In this document: in pieces, positions 6,591 through 9,402 of the stretch | Position numbering within the stretch: the first letter of the stretch is position 1 | Layout of the letters: each line of letters opens with the position of its first letter | Notes under the pieces: model-generated | What the model was told of the DNA's origin: nothing | The model's database searches: none | The model's input: the letters and a program-made list of their open reading frames with translations, nothing else | Source: Lysobacterales bacterium UBA2790 | GTDB lineage: Bacteria; Pseudomonadota; Gammaproteobacteria; Xanthomonadales; Xanthomonadaceae | Length of the DNA: 9,402 nucleotides | Assembly: GCA_002352135.1 (NCBI GenBank) | Contig: DEHW01000124.1 | Coordinates: forward strand, 15,032-24,433 | Direction: 5' to 3' | Program-made: the position numbers and the translations under genes

Positions 6591-7313
6591 TTGGGCATCG
6601 GCATGGCGAATGACGCCGTGATCGGTTTGCGCGTCCTGGTGGTGGAAGACCAGCGCGACATCGCCGAGAACGTCTGGGACTATCTGGAGCGCCGTGGCTA
6701 CGAGGTGGACCACGCGTATGACGGCATCACCGCGACTCGACTGCTGGAGTCAACCTGCTACGACCTCATCGTCTTGGATCTCGGTTTGCCGCGCCTTGAC
6801 GGCATCGAGGTATGCCGGCAGTTGCGAAAGCGCGGCGGAACAGTGCCCGTACTGATGTTGACCGCACGGGACACACTGGATGACAAGTTGCTTGGATTCG
6901 AGGTCGGTGCAGACGACTACCTGACCAAGCCGTTCGCACTGGAAGAGCTCGAAGCCCGGTTGCGAAATCTGATTCGCCGCGCTCGCCGTGACGAAACAGC
7001 AGGCCTTGTGGTCGGACGACTTCGCTTCGATCCAAGCGGCCAACGATTTTTCCGGGACCATCAGCAAGGCCAACTGACACCCCTCCAGGCGCGACTGCTG
7101 GCCGCCTTGATGCGTGCATCACCCAACGTGTTGCGGCACGCGGAATTGGTCACGACCGTGTGGGGCACCGAGGGGGGAGACAGCACCGCACTACATGGCT
7201 TGGTGCACAGTCTCCGGCAAATGATTGACCGGCCGTTTGAGCACGCCATGCTGCTGAGCGTGCACGGCATCGGCTATCGACTCGTGGAAGCGGCCGATCA
7301 AGACGACGATTGA
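6591..7313 (+). CDS. OmpR/PhoB-family response regulator (orphan)
   Basis: A phosphorylatable DNA-binding regulator of 240 residues. The receiver domain (about 13-125) has the acidic pair Glu19-Asp20 in VVEDQRD, the phosphoacceptor Asp63 in LIVLDLGLPRLDG, Thr91 in MLTARD and Lys113 in YLTKPF, so all the usual receiver residues are present. The C-terminal winged-helix domain (about 145-235) has LTPLQARLLAALM, the recognition-helix region HGLVHSLRQMI and the closing GIGYRLVE. The TTG start at 6591 is supported by GAGGTG five bases upstream; ATG at 6603 would shorten the protein by four residues. No histidine kinase gene is adjacent: upstream is mgtE beyond a terminator, and downstream the convergent bioH ends 50 bases away with no clear terminator in the gap. 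The partner kinase and target genes cannot be read from the window. Confidence 0.93.
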   Translation: MGIGMANDAVIGLRVLVVEDQRDIAENVWDYLERRGYEVDHAYDGITATRLLESTCYDLIVLDLGLPRLDGIEVCRQLRKRGGTVPVLMLTARDTLDDKLLGFEVGADDYLTKPFALEELEARLRNLIRRARRDETAGLVVGRLRFDPSGQRFFRDHQQGQLTPLQARLLAALMRASPNVLRHAELVTTVWGTEGGDSTALHGLVHSLRQMIDRPFEHAMLLSVHGIGYRLVEAADQDDD

Positions 7314-7363
7314 CCTCGTATGGTCCAGTCGTGCAGCGTGCGCCTGCTGACCGCCGACTTGGA

Positions 7364-8125
7364 TCAGTCGAGCTCTGACATGAATTGGCGAACTTGCGCC
7401 GCCACCTCTGCCGCATGACTGAGAAACGGCGCGTGTCCCGCAGCGGCCACGCAGTGAAATCTGCCATTGGATGTGGCTTCGCTCGCCCACTGCATGGCCT
7501 GCCAGGGAACCAGTTTGTCGCGACCCCCAGCGATCCATAGATGCGGCTGCGCCAACTGCGCAAGCTCCGCCCGCAAATCAACCGCGGCGAGCATCGCAAG
7601 ACCTTGCAGCAAGGCCGCCTCGGCGGGCTCACCGTGCGCGAACACCGCGTCGCGAAGCGCGCGGACTTCGGCATGCGCATGCGCCGATCCGGCCGCCTCC
7701 AGCATCAGGAAGCGCTCCAGAGTCGTCCGATAGTCGCCCTGCAACTCGGCAGCGAAACGCGTAAAAACCTCTGCAGCCACTGCCGTGCGCCAGTCTTCGG
7801 CGGTCACGAATCGCGGTGAGGCGGCCATCGCAATCAGCCCACGGACATGCCATGGCAATTCCAGCGCCGCCTGCTGCGCGATCAGTCCACCCAGCGACCA
7901 GCCAAGCCAGGGCGCCGCGGGCGTCAGTTGCGCGATACGCTGAACCACATGCGCGAGATCGATGTCGTCGCGCTCGGCGCTGCGACCATGCCCCGGCAGA
8001 TCGACCAGAAACAGACGAAACTGATCGCGCAATTGCGCGACTAGCGGGTCGAAAACCCCGCTGTGCATCGCCCAGCCATGAATAAGCACCAGCGGCTGGC
8101 CTTGTCCCACGCACTCGATGTGCAT
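7364..8125 (-). CDS. bioH: Pimeloyl-ACP methyl ester carboxylesterase BioH
   Basis: BioH hydrolyses pimeloyl-ACP methyl ester to pimeloyl-ACP, ending the BioC/BioH detour through fatty acid synthesis and supplying BioF. The 253-residue length matches E. coli BioH. The alpha/beta hydrolase features are in place: HGWAMHSGVF (oxyanion region, about 16-25), VDLPGHGRS, the nucleophile Ser77 in GWSLGG, Asp203 in GGRDKLVP and His231 in AGHAPFLSH. There is no signal peptide, so it is cytoplasmic. Its ATG shares one base with the bioF stop (TGATG), which points to translational coupling and supports BioH over a generic hydrolase. bioC, often near bioH, is not downstream; the next gene is the convergent response regulator. 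Confidence 0.93.
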   Translation of the reverse strand: MHIECVGQGQPLVLIHGWAMHSGVFDPLVAQLRDQFRLFLVDLPGHGRSAERDDIDLAHVVQRIAQLTPAAPWLGWSLGGLIAQQAALELPWHVRGLIAMAASPRFVTAEDWRTAVAAEVFTRFAAELQGDYRTTLERFLMLEAAGSAHAHAEVRALRDAVFAHGEPAEAALLQGLAMLAAVDLRAELAQLAQPHLWIAGGRDKLVPWQAMQWASEATSNGRFHCVAAAGHAPFLSHAAEVAAQVRQFMSELD

Positions 8126-9336
8126 CAGCGATTCGTCGCTTTGGCCAATCGCGGTGGCATCAGATGGTCTTTCAGCACCTCGGCCAGCGCGTCCAGCAGG
8201 CGATCCACCTCGCTCTCGCTATGCGCCGAAGATAGCGTCACGCGCAAGCGCGCGCGGCCTTCCGGCACGGTCGGCGGGCGAATTGCACTGACCAATAGTC
8301 CCCGCTCCTGCAACTCCCGTGAAGCACGAAGCGCCTCCGCATTGGCATGCACCAGCAAGGGTTGGATCGGCGTACTGGAATCCAGCAATGGCAAGCCAAG
8401 TTGCCGCGCGGCGCGCCGGAACCGGGCAATCAGGGCCGCCAACTTGAAACGTCGCCACGGTTCATTCTTGATCAAACTCAGTGAGCGTCGTGTGGCAGAG
8501 GCCAGCGCGGGCGGCAACGCGGTGGTGAACCCATAGGGGCGTGCGGTTTCAATCAACGCATCAATCACATCCGCCGGACCACAAATTGCCGCACCGTAGG
8601 TCCCCATGGCTTTGCCGAAGGTCACCAGCAACAGCGGAACCTCCCGCGAGGTCAATCCCTGCGCGGCAACGCTGCCGCGTCCACCCGGACCAACCACACC
8701 GACACCATGCGCATCATCGACATGCAGGAGCGCATTCTCTGTCTTGCAGATTCGTGCCAGTTCACGCAACGGCGCCACATCGCCATCCATGCTGAACACC
8801 CCATCCGTCGCCAGCATGGCCGCCGCTTCAGGGCGCGATTGCAGTTGCCGTTCGGCGCTTTCGATATCGCCATGCGGGTAGCGCTTAAGCTCGCAACCGG
8901 CGAGTCGAGCACCATCCAGCAAGCAGGCATGGTTGAGCTTGTCCTGCACCACCACATCGTCCTTGCCGAGCAGGGCTTGCAACAGGCCAAGATTGGCGAG
9001 GTAGCCCGAACCAAACAGCAGGGCACGCGGATAGCCAAGCCAGTCGGCGAGCTCTTCTTCGAGCAGCGCATGTTCGCGATGATGCCCGCAGATCAGGTGT
9101 GAAGCCGTGCTGCCGACGCCCTGCCATGCCGCCGATTCCTGCAATGCCGCGGTGACATCCAGCGACTGTGCGAGCCCCAGATAGTCGTTGCTGCAGAAGT
9201 TCAACAGCTCACGCCCACCGGTGATCACCCGCGTTCCTTGCGCTGATTCCACGACCCGAAGACGTCGAGTCAGGTGCGCGGCAGCGCGCTCGGCAGCAGC
9301 CACTCGCAATCGCTCGGGGATATTCGGACGGCTCAT
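8125..9336 (-). CDS. bioF: 8-amino-7-oxononanoate synthase BioF
   Basis: BioF is a pyridoxal-phosphate enzyme that condenses pimeloyl-ACP with L-alanine, releasing CO2, to form 8-amino-7-oxononanoate, the first committed ring-forming step of biotin synthesis. The 403-residue protein has NFCSNDYLGLA (about 46-56), GSTASHLICGHHREH (75-89), DKLNHACLLDGARLAG with His136, TDGVFSMDGDVAPL, DDAHGVGVVG with Asp207 and His210, and the cofactor lysine Lys242 in TFGKAMGTYGAA. These are the expected cofactor contacts of the alpha-oxoamine synthase family, and the length is slightly above E. coli BioF. The ATG at 9336 is preceded by a GAGA-type ribosome binding site and lies 12 bases after the stop of another minus-strand frame, so bioF is probably internal in an operon that continues into bioH. 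Confidence 0.96.
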   Translation of the reverse strand: MSRPNIPERLRVAAAERAAAHLTRRLRVVESAQGTRVITGGRELLNFCSNDYLGLAQSLDVTAALQESAAWQGVGSTASHLICGHHREHALLEEELADWLGYPRALLFGSGYLANLGLLQALLGKDDVVVQDKLNHACLLDGARLAGCELKRYPHGDIESAERQLQSRPEAAAMLATDGVFSMDGDVAPLRELARICKTENALLHVDDAHGVGVVGPGGRGSVAAQGLTSREVPLLLVTFGKAMGTYGAAICGPADVIDALIETARPYGFTTALPPALASATRRSLSLIKNEPWRRFKLAALIARFRRAARQLGLPLLDSSTPIQPLLVHANAEALRASRELQERGLLVSAIRPPTVPEGRARLRVTLSSAHSESEVDRLLDALAEVLKDHLMPPRLAKATNR

Positions 9337-9348
9337 CTGGCAAGTCTC

Positions 9349-9402
9349 TCAGGCTGCATGGCCGACCGGATTGACACTGGTCAGATCGACATGCACGTGC
9401 TC
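9349..9402 (-). CDS. C-terminal 17 codons of an upstream gene, possibly bioB
   Basis: One minus-strand frame is open from the right edge to TGA at 9351-9349 and would end in EHVHVDLTSVNPVGHAA. Its stop is 12 bases before the bioF start, typical operon spacing. Biotin synthase (bioB) commonly precedes bioF in this lineage and often has a variable C-terminal tail, but nothing in these 17 residues is diagnostic. The identity is inference from gene order; even the coding status rests only on an open frame and its position. Confidence 0.4.
   Translation of the reverse strand, partial: EHVHVDLTSVNPVGHAA

Noticed and set aside
6433..6621. Plus-strand frame starting at an ATG that overlaps the mgtE stop (MKTCVHCSVQDES...)
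   Set aside because: ATGA overlap looks like coupling, but the frame reads through the terminator stem and T-run into the regulator gene, and no ribosome binding site decides for it.
7314..7363. Possible terminator between the convergent regulator and bioH genes
   Set aside because: Only four-base inverted repeats and no T-run on either strand.
1..9402. Mobile elements, CRISPR, phage defence, tRNA or rRNA
   Set aside because: No transposase or integrase motif, no spaced direct repeats, no RNA gene signature, and uniform coding style throughout.

Overview
The window reads as chromosomal DNA from a GC-rich gammaproteobacterium, most likely of the Lysobacterales (Xanthomonadales). The basis is gene content: an OleB-type hydrolase, a long periplasmic propeller/Y_Y_Y/GGDEF sensor of a type common in that order, and a bioF-bioH pair. 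This placement is inference from recalled families, not from a search. Base composition and coding style look uniform. I see no transposase, phage gene, integrase, CRISPR array, rRNA or tRNA.

Layout from left to right: (1) the 5' part of a DUF3224 gene on the minus strand, cut by the left edge. (2) A 191-base divergent spacer with no convincing promoter, then a 33-residue lysine-rich miniprotein gene on the plus strand with a clear ribosome binding site. (3) A minus-strand pair, an oleB-like alpha/beta hydrolase followed 36 bases later by a DUF1456 (YehS) gene, converging on the miniprotein gene across two small hairpins. (4) A divergent promoter region holding a perfect 8+1+8 palindrome. (5) A plus-strand pair, a 1001-residue sensor diguanylate cyclase and an MgtE magnesium transporter, closed by a strong intrinsic terminator. 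(6) An orphan OmpR/PhoB-type response regulator whose ribosome binding site starts at the base after the terminator T-run. (7) On the minus strand, converging on the regulator, a biotin operon of bioF and bioH overlapping by one base, with 17 codons of an upstream gene (perhaps bioB) at the right edge.

Functionally, bioH and bioF serve biotin synthesis: BioH releases pimeloyl-ACP from its methyl ester and BioF condenses it with alanine. The propeller-GGDEF protein would turn a periplasmic signal into cyclic di-GMP. It lacks the RxxD inhibitory site, so it is probably not product-inhibited. It may be co-transcribed with mgtE. The OleB homologue belongs to long-chain olefin synthesis, but oleA, oleC and oleD are not in the window. 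The features most worth a second look are the palindrome between oleB and the sensor gene, the terminator abutting the regulator's ribosome binding site, the lysine-rich miniprotein, and the orphan oleB. I found no convincing undescribed multi-gene system.
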